Shown here piece after piece: positions 38,760 to 49,418 of a stretch of 64,000 nt of DNA (position 1 is its first letter; the number at the start of each line of letters is the position of its first letter). Both the position numbers and the translations under genes were made by a program. A model generated the notes under the pieces. The model ran no database searches. It saw only the letters and a program-made list of their open reading frames with translations, and was not told where the DNA came from. The DNA comes from Candolleomyces eurysporus (Eukaryota > Basidiomycota > Agaricomycetes > Agaricales > Psathyrellaceae): NCBI GenBank assembly GCA_027579435.1, contig JANBPK010001484.1, positions 1 through 64,000 of the forward strand, given 5' to 3'.

Positions 38760-38867
38760 ATTGGATAGTAGTACTGTTGAAAACCACCCTCTTTCTCCGA
38801 GATAGCCGAGGTCGATTTGTGCGGAATCCATCTGAATGGCTGGCGGCGTGCTGCGAGGACGAAGCGA

Positions 38868-39147
38868 CCTCACACGGCAGGGTTCACCCTGTCCAGCAAT
38901 TCCTACAACTTCTTCCTTCGTGAACGTGCGCTATCTGCCTGGATGAGCTTCCAAAGGTCCGAGTCAGGGTATAGACCGTTTGGGACGAGGCCAACTGATG
39001 CTTCAACTGCTTGCAAGATCAAGGTGCCTTGTCCCGTCGTGCACTGAGTGAGACGAAGTCAGGTCGGAGTTCGACGTCAACGTATGGAGGTGCGCACATA
39101 CTAAACGCTGATGATACAAATCCCAGCACTGGTCAATCCCCTAAAAG
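38868..39147 (-). pseudogene. 3'-terminal remnant of a NACHT gene
   Basis: Minus-strand sequence collinear with the last exon and the end of exon 2 of the intact NACHT gene at 50404-52439, including the terminal RKLEE-type coding end and the intron before it. The rest of the gene is absent. Homology stops abruptly near 39,150 and switches to a copy of the transcription factor's 3' end. Confidence 0.75.
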
Positions 39148-39149
39148 AA

Positions 39150-39370
39150 CGTCGGGCAGCTAACGCGCGCATCGTAGCCTAGTTCGTTGTCCCTACCACC
39201 GAATCAATATGCACTGTCGGTCTCCTCCGTCATGGCCAATGTATTTGCTAGGATCTGTATATCTAGCGGTTATCCGCGGCTTGTAGGTTGAACATTTTAA
39301 ATTAGTATGTTTATCTATTGTTGTATCATCGTTTTTCTACTTGTCGATGTCGGAGTGAACGGCACAATGA
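39150..39370 (+). pseudogene. Copy of the 3' end of the Zn2Cys6 factor gene
   Basis: Matches 36200-36480: the last codons of the transcription factor (GTCGGGCAGCTAACGC against GTCGGGCAGTTAACGC), its 3' flank with TGGCCAATGTAT, TTGTAGGTTGAACATTTTAA and the following AT-rich part. It is non-coding here. It sits between the NACHT remnant and an intact F-box gene. Confidence 0.75.
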
Positions 39371-39477
39371 TTGTGATCCGTTTTTAGATAGGAGGAGCCG
39401 TGGGACATGGGCATCTCCTTTCTCCCCACCACATTTTCAGATCCGTACATTGCGCCGGGGCGATTATTGCGATTTCG

Positions 39478-41368
39478 ATGTCATCGGTATCCACCACATC
39501 CCTTGCGCCTGTAAGCGAATGGCTGACTTTGTCCATAGAATGGAGCTTCCCTTCCCGAACACATTCGCAAAGTTGTCTGGGCGAACGAACCCCTGCCTCA
39601 ATCGGAGGTGGCAAACGTGAAGAAATGCCTCGAAGAACGAATACCTCTTCTCATGCAATGCGACAAGGAAGTGAAGAATCTGACGGAACAGCTTCAGGCA
39701 AAGCGCCAGCAACTTACGCAACTAGTGGAAGACGTCCAGGCATGCAATCGGATCCTCAAGCTGTCGAAGAAAACATCCATCCTTATGGTCCCGACCGAAG
39801 TTCTCCAAACTATCTTTCACTACTCCCTCCCCCCTACCCTGTCGCCCTGCCATCTACACCCAACAACCTACTTCAATACCCCACCTATCTCGCTCCTTCA
39901 GGTTTGTAAAAGATGGAGAACAGCAGCATTCGAAATGCCTTCGCTTTGGACGTTTTTCTCGGTCTACGTCCCTATCTCCTGGCCAGGGAACTTTCGGAAA
40001 GAAAGATGTGAAGGGTTTTACGACGCTGTGAAGCACTATTTCCAGCGGTCCGGAAGCCTTCCAAAGTCCCTCAACTTCGGCATGTCACTCCAAAATTGTG
40101 AAGACAGCCAGTTCATCCTCAAATATAGCCACATTTTCGGCGCGATCTTTACTCAAGATGTCGAAATCAAGAACCTTTCTCTGGGTTCGGACAATATCTA
40201 TCACTTTTTATCGAAATTCGACTCCCTCCGGGCGAGGAACCCTCCTTTGTTCAAGCCAAGTATCCTGGAATGTGTCGAATCCTTGGTTATCTACTCCACG
40301 GCGCTGTCCGTGAGCCAAGGCACCATCGACTTAAGCGGTATAGCCGCAATTCATCCAAGCCACTTCACCTCACTACGCCGCCTTTCTTTTCACCCGGGAC
40401 TAGGGACCACTTCAAATCTGACCCTGCCTTTACCCTGGAATAATTTGACTCACGTCGCCATTGCATCCTGGATTGCATATCCATCGTGGTTGGATCTCTT
40501 TGCCAAGCTGACGGCGTTGCAGGAAGGCATATTCTACATACAAAGGGATGAGGCCAGGTGGAACTCAACCGATGACGGATACGAAGCTCGGCTTCCTCAC
40601 CTCGCAAACCTTTCGTTGGTTGCCAATTGCGATCCATTCACGTCTCCAATTTCTTTCGGATACTGTTCACTCCCTTCACTCAAGCATCTTCAACTCGGCG
40701 CACATTGTGAACCTAATCTGAATGCGAACAATATGGGCTTCGAGATCGAGGCATTCGATCTCAGTGGCCTTGAAGATGCACTGAGAAATCTCACCACTCT
40801 CTCCTTATGCCGCCTGTCCTGGCAACTTCAAGAAACACATCTTGCAGGAATTCTTGCCCTTGCGCCCAACGTTCAGTCGCTGACGCTAGGCGTCGACACA
40901 AATTACGACTCACTCTTTGATGGCCTCTCCCGTAAAACCCCAGTGCTTGTACCCCTTCTTGAAGAGCTCACTATCAACTGCGCTTCTTTCCAGTACGACT
41001 CACTGATCTGGGAAGTGTCGGGCGCCCAACCCTCCTCCTCCTTCGACTTCTCAGACCAGCTCATCAACATGGTGAAAGCCCGACGTAATCAGTGGGTTGC
41101 TATCGGGGTCTCGCAGTTGAAAAAATTATCATTGTTTCTTGAGAGAGAGTATGAGGGGGTGTTGAATATGGTCGAAGAAGGGCTGACGGTGGAGGTTGAG
41201 AGGGGACTGGACTTGGCTGTAGGTGCTATCCAGTCGCCTCAGGGTTGGAGCAATATGTTTCCAAGAAAGATCACGCACTGGCACGAAGGACTGATGATAC
41301 GGCGGAATCTGGACTCGTATTGTTCCAGTTGTTTAGAATCGGACAATTTTGGGCGGTTCCTGAAGTAG
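39478..41368 (+). CDS. F-box/leucine-rich-type protein (family copy C)
   Basis: Predicted 612-residue F-box protein, probably an SCF adaptor of unknown target. The family architecture is kept: a 9-nt exon 1 (39478-39486, Met-Ser-Ser), a 52-nt intron, and a single exon from 39539. The N-terminal coiled coil includes VWANEPLPQSEVANVKKCLE. The F-box-like segment is VPTEVLQTIFHYSLPPTLSP, followed by VCKRWRTAAFEMPSLWTFF. Leucine-rich stretches follow (LTTLSLCRLSWQL). It ends with RKITHWHEGL, then SYCSSCLE. It lies 27 kb from the main array but inside the duplicated mosaic, which suggests it moved with a segment. The start is supported by the paralogues; no defect seen. Confidence 0.85.
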
Positions 41369-41683
41369 AGCGGAAGGGGAGTCATTGATAATTCTGGTGC
41401 GGACGATGACTCAGACCACGGTGGTCAAGTATGGAATGGCTCATGGCAAAGGCTCCAGTAACTCTTGACGACTGATCCTGTTCAAGTTATTCACGGTTCT
41501 CAATGTATGTTTACGTTGCACAGTATTCTCGTCGAAAGGAATGGACTGTAACACTGTTTTTGATCCGTTCAAGTCAGCTCCGACCTGGTGACCAGCCTGA
41601 GGCTGAGGCTGCCGCTGTCGCCACATTTCACTTTCTCTTCCTTCTCAAATCTGCATGTCAACTTCGGCTAAGGCACTGACTGA

Positions 41684-41990
41684 ATGTCTCCAGTATGTAC
41701 NTTTTTTTATCTATGGCTGATAAAGTTGGAATTTTAGTCTATCTTCTTCCACCCCTTTCTTGCAAACAGTGCAAATGCTCATTCGGTCGAATGAGCCTCT
41801 TACTCAACCGCACAGGGCATCGGTAAAACAGCAACAGATTGCGCAGGGAAAAGGCGACATATGGGCTTACAAGCGGATCCTTCGACTGGGGAATCAAGCA
41901 TTCATTCGCGTGATTCCACCATGAAATTTACGAATGATCTTTCGCCATACCCCTGGTCCAGCCCTCAAGTGCCAAACGAACTTTTCGGGC
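41684..41990 (+). pseudogene. F-box family N-terminal fragment (psi4)
   Basis: The 9-nt first exon (41684-41692, Met-Ser-Pro) with a GTATGT donor is preserved. It is followed by an intron with an ambiguous base at 41701, then MLIRSNEPLTQPHRASVK. About 40 residues of the coiled coil are deleted (QQQIAQGKGDIWAYKRIL follows at once). The frame then closes. Homology ends near 41,990, where a transcription-factor fragment begins. Confidence 0.78.
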
Positions 41991-42028
41991 CCTAGGTTTT
42001 TTCTTTAAAGGCCGAGCCACCCTTGGGT

Positions 42029-42825
42029 GTGGCAGGGTCGATATCTTTTGCAGAAACTTGGTCAACCGCGTCCTGTTATACGAGCTCAAAATGCACGCGC
42101 TTTATGTGCTGTTTTCAAGCTTGAGCTCGACGCCGCAGTGTGTGCGAGCGTTGATTGGTACGACTTTGCGATTGTCCCGGGAGGTGGGCGGTCATAGGCG
42201 AAGGAGAGACAAGGGTAGTGGGCTGCCTGCAGCCAAGGAAGAGCTCTGGATGAGAGCATTTTGGTGCGTTTGCAAAATTAGGTCTGGATTCTTGCTAACG
42301 TACCTGTTTCTCATGGTGATTTTGAGCGTGGACCGTTGGATCGGTCAAAATTCAGGGAGAGCGCGTGGACTTCAGGACGACAAGGAGTAAGCTGTTTCCT
42401 CTGTTCATGAATAGCTTGCACCCTGACAACAATTCCAGCTTCAACCTTAACCTTCTACTAGAGGCAGACGACGAGGATTGGGAAATCGGCCTCGTTCAAC
42501 CAGACCGACAGCCGTCGGTCATTGCCTACTCCAACTCCTATCCAAGCTTGATGCACATTTGGCGTATGCCATGTCAATGAGGCTAATTGTAAGTCTTAGT
42601 GCCCTTAATTTGAGCTTCGGCTAACTTCAATCCCTAGTACTCGATCAAAAATCCCAAGTTTCCCCGAAATGGTAGTGAATGGTCGAACCGAGAAATTATT
42701 GGTGAGCTAGACGCTGCAATGAATAAGTGGAGGGATTCTTTTCCCGAAAATTGACAGTCTCAAGTTCCCCCGTCCTGTATCCGCACATTTTGAAATTTTC
42801 ACTCCCAGCCTGATGGAATACCGAG
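42029..42825 (+). pseudogene. Internal fragment of the Zn2Cys6 factor gene
   Basis: Collinear with 34050-34840 of the intact factor, including the coding stretch LLYELKMHALYVLFSS, LRLSREVGGHRRRR, an intron, and VDRWIGQNSG. Frames are disturbed, and neither the zinc cluster nor the C-terminus is present. The homology switches within a few bases to zinc-knuckle-gene sequence at about 42,825. Confidence 0.82.
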
Positions 42826-43443
42826 TCAGGAAATAATTTGAATTGAACGCTGCTGGTCTCAGCAAGCCTAGACGGAGGGGGTAGAGTGACCAAGGTCGGA
42901 CGGGCAAACGAAGGGAAAATGTGGCGCGCGGAGAGATCATGGCTCAGGTGAATGAAATACTAGTGATCCTTCGCTCAACAGTTTTCTGAAATTTTGTTTC
43001 TCTCTAGTAGTCGACCGGAGAGGACAACGTAGAGTGCAACGTATCAACAAGAAATTACCAGTGACTACATGCTTTGCTTGTTGAGAGAAGGGACACGCCG
43101 CGAAGATTTGCCCAAAAGCCACTGGAAGCTCGCAAGCAGCATTCCGGGGAGACGACATCGGTATGACCCAAGACCATTTCAATTTCCATGGGTGACGAAT
43201 TGACAAATATTTATTTCTATTAGAAATAGCGGCCAAGGCTGCTTTGGGTATGGGTACAGGCGCAGGGGCAGACGAAGACGATTTTATGGTTCTAAAACGA
43301 CGGACAAAGCTGGTGGAGAAAGAGGAAAACCAGGAGGATCGGTGGAAGGCCGTGGTGGATGCTTCGGCGAAAGCACCAGGCAGGCTAAGGGAGGATGCTG
43401 TCTCTGTGGCCTCTGTTGCCAGAAAGAAGGTCGTGGAATTTTA
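42826..43443 (+). pseudogene. Broken zinc-knuckle (ZCCHC9-type) gene, copy 2
   Basis: Matches the end of exon 1, exon 2 and exon 4 of the intact gene at 37483-38759, including introns. The first knuckle now reads Cys-Phe-Ala-Cys followed by a TGA stop. The exon with knuckles two to four is deleted, joining GACATCGGTATGA directly to the last intron. The final exon, ending KVVEF, is still open. A NACHT pseudogene follows convergently, as in the other two units. Confidence 0.85.
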
Positions 43444-43549
43444 GATTAGATAGTAATACCGTTAAAAACCATCCTCTTCCTTTGAGATAGCCGAGGTCGG
43501 TTTGCGCGGAATCCCCATCTGAATGGCTGGCGCCGGGCTGCGAGGACGA

Positions 43550-44775
43550 AGCGACCTCACATGACAGGGCTCACCCTGTCCAGCAATTCCTAAAACTTCT
43601 TCCTTCGCGAACGCGCGCTATCTGCCTGGATGAGCTTCCAAAGATCCGAATCAGGGTGTAAACCGTCTTGGACGAGGCCAGCCAAGTGCTTCAACCGCTT
43701 GTAAGATCATAGGTGCCTTGTCCCGTCGTACACTAAGTGAAACAAAGTCAGGTCGGCATTCGATATCAACATATGGATGTGCGCACATACTAAACACTGA
43801 TGATACAAATCCGAGCACTGGTTGATCCCCTGAAAGAACGTGATAGGCCACGAATCGTGCCACAGGGCAGAAGCGATCGTCCCAAAGAAATGCTGCTCGA
43901 CAGATTTTGGGATAGTGTCCCGTACGAGTTCCGTTTTGAAGGACCAGTTTTCACCNAAAAAGTCCGCCAAACCTTTATGGTAAAACGAATTCCGCACACC
44001 GATCCCGGAACTCATCGCTGTCGATGTCGGTTCAACCAAATAACCAGTCCATCAACGCCGTATCGCACGTCCCCGTTCGAATTCCAATACAACTTCGATT
44101 GACGAGGGCGTCTTAAATTCGTGTCCTTTGTGATGCAGGACCGAATAGAGGATGCTCTTGAGTTATAGTATGTCGACGTTTGGTGGGTGTAGGATCTTCA
44201 TGTAGAGGGCGTCGAGGCTGTCATTAATGGTAACGGCGGTGTCCATGGCCCCTGGACGCAATCGAGGATGTGTCTGAGTTCGACGCCAGGGTTGCGGCAC
44301 AGATTGTCGAGGTGCTTGATAACAGCTGCGACGCAGACAAATTATCTGGACGCTTGAGAGACTAGCATGTCACCGCCTTCAGGTAGCGGTCAGCCAGAAG
44401 GAAAATGAATGGGGAGGGCGGATGGGTAGCACTAAGCAAGCCTTCAAGTTGCAGATCGGTTTGAAGATGCAAATGGAGATCACATCCGTTTGGTACGTCT
44501 CCAGGCGTATAATGCGAGGGATGTAGGAAAGAGGTGAGGAGGAGAACATAGTTCGGACAGTATGTTCAGGATGGTTGGCAATGACGAAGCGAAATGGAAA
44601 GTGGGGATAAGTAGTCGGTGTGCAAGGCGGTGGATGTGAGCTTGCTCCTTTTCTTCAACGCACTCGTCAAGTCCATTGATCCTCGTCGCTGCGAAGCTCT
44701 CAGAGGGCCGAAGACGAAGGCTTTCATATGCGCCTCTATGCGTCTAGTACAATTCCTTAGGGGCAGAAGATTTCG
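43550..44775 (-). pseudogene. Decayed NACHT gene lacking its P-loop
   Basis: Minus-strand copy of the NACHT gene at 50404-52439. Segments such as SVEQHFFGTIASALWHDSW and FHLVYDGTR-like sequence are recognisable, but frames are broken (one ambiguous base at 43956). Near 44,735, TATGCGCCTC..GCGTCTAGTAC joins two places that in the intact gene are about 400 bp apart. This removes the part encoding the ATP-binding P-loop. The copy cannot make a working NTPase. Confidence 0.82.
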
Positions 44776-45310
44776 AGGGCAAGAGTAATGAACTTGCCCG
44801 GATCCTACACACCACCTCTAGTGTCTGCTCCGTCACTGTTTCTCGATTCCAGGTTCAAGAGGCTCAAAGGAGGTGGAGGAAGGTTTCGACTTCAGGCGAC
44901 TGCGCTGGTTCGAAAAAAGCGATTACCGACTGTGATGAAGGACTCGTTTTACCCATAGGATCTGTCCCGAATTATGGGTGATATTTGGAGTGTGGAGTGT
45001 GCTTGGTGTAGAGTGCGTCCGTGAGCGCACTGTTTGGTAGCTCAGGAAGCGACACCAATTTGGCCGGGAGTTGATCGGAATCCCTGAGCGTCCGGCTCCG
45101 ACCTTACTATCGTTATCACACACTGTTGATCGCGAGGATGTCCCTCTTGTCAACACAGAGCGAGATGCTGATTCTATTTGTCAATAGCACGACCCGCTCC
45201 TTCTCTCCGAGACCATTCTTGACTATTCGAATGAGCTTTGGGGATGTGCCCCGCGGAGCGTCTGCGGCCCACTTCCCACATGTTGCTGCCACACCCCTGA
45301 AGCGGGACAC
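44775..45310 (+). pseudogene. Copy of F-box 3' fragment plus zinc-knuckle promoter region
   Basis: Collinear with 36530-37400: a short F-box-derived piece (SLFLDS-like at about 44,840), then spacer, then sequence matching the region upstream of the intact zinc-knuckle gene (AACACAGAGCGAGATGCTGAT against AATACAGAGCGTGATGCTGAT; listed here in part). The copy ends about 200 bp upstream of the NACHT-TPR start codon and may now serve as its promoter. Confidence 0.65.
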
Positions 45311-45504
45311 ACTCAAATGGATCCCAAAAACGACGGTTGTAGTGGGCGTACAATTATCGGCCAGTACGCTTGCGGGTCTTGAGGCTGTGTCCCCCAGTTT
45401 GAGCGTTTTGACTTTGTTTGGACAGGAAGTCGAGCCTCGTGGTCACTGCATTTCCTGTGCTCACCCACCTCTGCAATCGACCACCAACACTTCGCACTGA
45501 CCCA

Positions 45505-48500
45505 ATGTCTGCTGAACGTTCTTCGAGGCCTCGAAAAGGTGACCTCCTTCGCCAGTTTCGGCTTGGCAGCAACTCGCCCTCCAATGCCTCGGTCTCTAGC
45601 GCAAATGAAGGAGATGGCGCTTCAACCCCTCCAGGTCCCTTATCGTCAACGCCGCCTGCCGGGCAAGGCCCTAAGGGCAACCTCAAACCGCGCAAGCGAG
45701 ATCGATTATTCAATTTATTCAAGAGATCCAACTCCGAACATCCTCCCAATCCGAAGCCCTTCAAACGGAGCACCATCGAGAAAGATTTTGCGGTGCTGTC
45801 AACATCGTACCTGATGGAGGATTGTCAAAGCCTGAAGGAGCTCATCCTCGCGATTATTGCTCTCAGCGCGAAATGCAAGAACGAAAAGGTGAATTTTCAA
45901 TGTCGACCGCTTACAAGGCTGCTTCCTAATCATCCGTTCCAGAGCTCCTTACTCGTCGGCAAATGCGCCAATTTCTGCGTTCTTTTGATCCAATATCTCG
46001 AGGAAAACCCTTCTAGTGCAGTCAATGCGGTGGATGGCTTTCTTAGGTACGTCAAACTATATACAAATTTATCTAGTATCTACCTCCTGACGCCTTGCAT
46101 TAGGGCCGTCAGGGACCTTGATTCCTTCGACTACAACACTGAAGAGTGGCTAACGAATGCGGAGGAGCACGTGAACGAGTCTATCACAAGTATTACGGTG
46201 CGTTCGGGGCTTGCATTGGATTCCAATCTTGACGCTAACACCGACCTAGGCTTCTCACCCTTCATTGAAGGATATCAAAAAGAGGGCGTGTCGAGGACTC
46301 CCCGGAGCTGTTGTTTCCGCTCTTGATATTGGTATTCCTGTGATCACCGTTCTGAAGGACGCGGTCGAGATAGCCGGTGCGGTGCCTTTCCTAAAGCCTG
46401 TTCTCGCTGCTGTCCTCGTCATATCTCAAGCAGCAAGGGTATGTCCCGAATGTCTTTTGTGGTCGTAGCCAACATTGAGATCGTGATCCTCTTCTAGCAA
46501 ACTCAATCCAACTTCAACGAGATGCTGTCCCTCTCCGGTACCGCAGGAGAGTTTGCGTTAACCATCGTTGAGCGGTGTTCCACCCTCCGAGAATTACCCC
46601 CGAATTTGGACGATGCAGTCAAGAAGTTGGAGAGGTACGTGTATTGAACATTTGGTGATCGCGGTATGGAGGTTGGACTCATATTTGTCTTGAAGTCGTC
46701 TGGGCATCATTGCTTCACGGTGCCAAGAGATGAGCCAGAAGAGTTTCATCTCTTGCTTCTTTCAGACCGCGGCCTTCAAGGAGGAACTGGATGAACTTAG
46801 ACGAAGCCTGGATATCGCAATCAAAGAATTCCAGGTGATTATCCCTTCGATATGTTCAGCGCGCATAGACCTAATCACCGTCATACTCAGAGCGTCACCT
46901 TGATCGATATTCAAGATGCATTGCAGCAAATTGCCGACATGCTGAATCGCACCGCCAGCAACGTTGGTACGTTTCTCAGTTAACTTGATAGACGAAGAAA
47001 GGGCTGAAGACCAACACAGAATCGGGGAGACTGAAGGAGCTTCCGACGCACCCTGACATGAGTGGGAAGCCGGACGAGTACCTAGTTGAAAGCCGGACAC
47101 CGAACGTTAAGGAGATCTGCAAGTGGATTGCAGGCTCAAGCGAACTCATCCTCTGCATCCACGGCACAGCCGGCGTGGGCAAGTCTACTCTTGCAATTCA
47201 TCTCTCAAAGGAGCTTCGGGCAGCTGGTCGGTTAGCAGGCTCCGTCTTCCTTGGGACCTTTCCAACAGACACGTCCGGGCCTGAGACAATCATCAAGATG
47301 GCGGCTCATGAAATCGGTCGAATCCATCCTCGGGCAAGACCCAAGATTTTGGTAGCAATGGAAGAGTGCCACGGAACCTCGCTCGAAACACATCTCCAGA
47401 AATACATCCTCGAACCCCTTCAATCACTCAACCATCCACACCCCTTCGTCATCGTCATAGATGCCCTCGATGAATGGCGGGATCATCCCACCTTTGTCCC
47501 AGCACTCGCATATCTCAACTCGAATGTTTCCGTGGTGAAATTCATCGTCACCAGTCGCTTGAATCCAGTCGCTTCCCGCCTCCCCGGTATCGACACGGTC
47601 TTGGTGCGCACATACCACCTTCTCCCTGTCTCGACGGAGGTGATCAAGGCGTATTTCGAGAAGCACCTCAAGTCTGTTCCATGGGTAGACGGGCGGATGG
47701 CAAGTCCCAGAGACATTAACCAGCTCGCAGAGCTTTCGGGCGGTCTCCCGGTGTGGGCGGCAACTGTGATCTCGTTGTTATTGCACCGACTCAGCGCCTC
47801 GCCGCCGCACGAGATCCTCGCGGAGATTGTTGGAAGCCAGCGTCAAGTTGGTGGTAGTGATAGGCTTGGCGGGTTGTACCAAGATGCGCTTGAGCGTCTG
47901 TTCACCACCCCGGACACCCAAAAGCATTTCCGACAATTCTTCGGGGCAACTACCGTCCTTCAAGCACCGCTCTCCCTTTCTGACTTCTCATTGCTTGCTG
48001 GGATGCGCCCCCACCTCACAAACCCAATTCAATTTGATCTGTCTGCCCTCCAGACCCGCACGCCCCCTTCAGGGCCAGGGAAGATGGTATACCCAGCACC
48101 AGTCCTTTTTCACCTGTCGTTTGTGGACTTTGTCCAGGCCACAACAACAGAAACGGCATTCGCCATTTCCACCTATGATTCACACTCTGCGATGGGCTTG
48201 ACTTGCCTCGAGCAAGTGGTCCGTCTGTTGTCTTCCTCCCTGCACCACACCTCCCCACTGCGTGCTGTCCAGCATTATGCAGTGAAGTACTGGCTTTACC
48301 ATGTGTCAAATGGCACTCCACAGTCATATGATCAATGGTCACGGTCAAAACATTGCTTGATACTGCAGACTATGCCAGCCAGACAATGGGCAGCATTATT
48401 CCTGAAGAGCTTAATGCCCACAGAGGCTGATTCAATGATGGAGAATGTCAGTGTTGAGGGTGGGATGGTACCAATTCTGAAAGGGCTGGCCAATTGTCTG

Positions 48501-49418
48501 GGTGAAAGTGGTGGAGATCACTGGGGATTTCAGGTTGCTTGTTTGGAGGTTGCTGTACGGATTGATGATGGTGATGCAGAGGCATGGTCAAAGCTAGGGA
48601 AGTGCTATGATGCAAGAGGTGAGATGACAGGCAACCTCCAAATGCATGAGAAGGCTGTGGTGGCCTTTCAACATGCCTTGCATCTCCAGCCAGACCCACA
48701 CCCCAATTGTGCAGAAACCCTTCAAAGGGTTGCTGGTGCACTCTGGTCATGTTACCGACGGAATGGAAATGGAAATATTCTCAGTGAAGCCATTTTGCAT
48801 TCCCGTAAAGCCCTTGAACTCTGTCTACCACCCCACCCAAATCGTGACAGATGTCTCAACCACCTTGCCACTGGTCTCCAATCTCTTTATGAGTGCAATG
48901 GGGACATTGATGCATTGAACGAGGCCATTTCACTGCATCATGAAGCACTTGGACTCCGCCCTGCACCCCACCCAGATCGCTCCAGCTCACTCAACAACCT
49001 TGCNNNNGGTCTCCNATCTCTTTATTGGTGCAATGGGGACATTGATGCATTGAATGAGGCCATTTCACTGCATCGTGAAGCACTTGGACTCCGCCCTGCA
49101 CCCCACCCAAATCGCTCCAGCTCACTCAACAACCTTGCCAATGTGCTCCTCCTCCAATTTGAGTGTAATGGAGTTGTAGAGGTTCTTGATGAAGCAATAT
49201 CATTTCGTCGTGAACTGCTGAGCCTCCATCCTCCTGGACATAGCTACAGGGCATATGAAGTCAGCTCACTGCTGGAACTTCTTGAAAAGCGACACAAAGC
49301 TACTGGAGACAACCAAAATCAATCTGAAATTGAAGACTTGAAGGCAGAACTGGAAGCTTTGGATGATGAATCAGAGGACACAGACAGTTCACTGGTAGAG
49401 GACCAAGACTTGGACTAG
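45505..49418 (+). CDS. NACHT-TPR NLR with MLKL/HeLo-like N-terminal region
   Basis: A large multi-exon STAND receptor. The N-terminus is basic and Ser/Pro-rich (RSSRPRKGDLLRQFRLG), then helices spread over six exons: SLKELILAIIALSAK, the hydrophobic IGIPVITVLKDAVEIAGAVP and FLKPVLAAVLVISQAAR, LSLSGTAGEFALTIVE, ELDELRRSLDIAIKEF. This layout is typical of fungal NLRs assigned to the MLKL-like four-helix cell-death domain; that assignment is by pattern. The NACHT follows: P-loop GTAGVGKST, Walker B FVIVIDALDEW, VKFIVTSR. A helical linker leads to TPR units of 45 residues (DALNEAISLHREALGLRP, HPNRSSSLNNL). The tail is acidic. NNNN and N lie inside the repeats, so TPR number is unreliable. Probable role: immune or allorecognition cell death. 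Confidence 0.82.
48873..49142 (+). repeat. Two near-identical 135-bp TPR-coding units with an assembly gap
   Basis: Units 48873-49007 and 49008-49142 differ at only about five determined positions. They share long stretches such as GTGCAATGGGGACATTGATG. NNNN at 49004-49007 and N at 49015 lie at their junction, so the assembler could not resolve the repeat. The true copy number is probably higher. Confidence 0.85.

Noticed and set aside
39464..39721. Minus-strand frames over the start of F-box gene C
   Set aside because: They are shadows of the intact plus-strand gene, whose start is supported by five paralogues.
48873..49142. Repeat array considered as a CRISPR or satellite
   Set aside because: The units are in frame, code for TPR motifs and have no spacers; the organism is a fungus.
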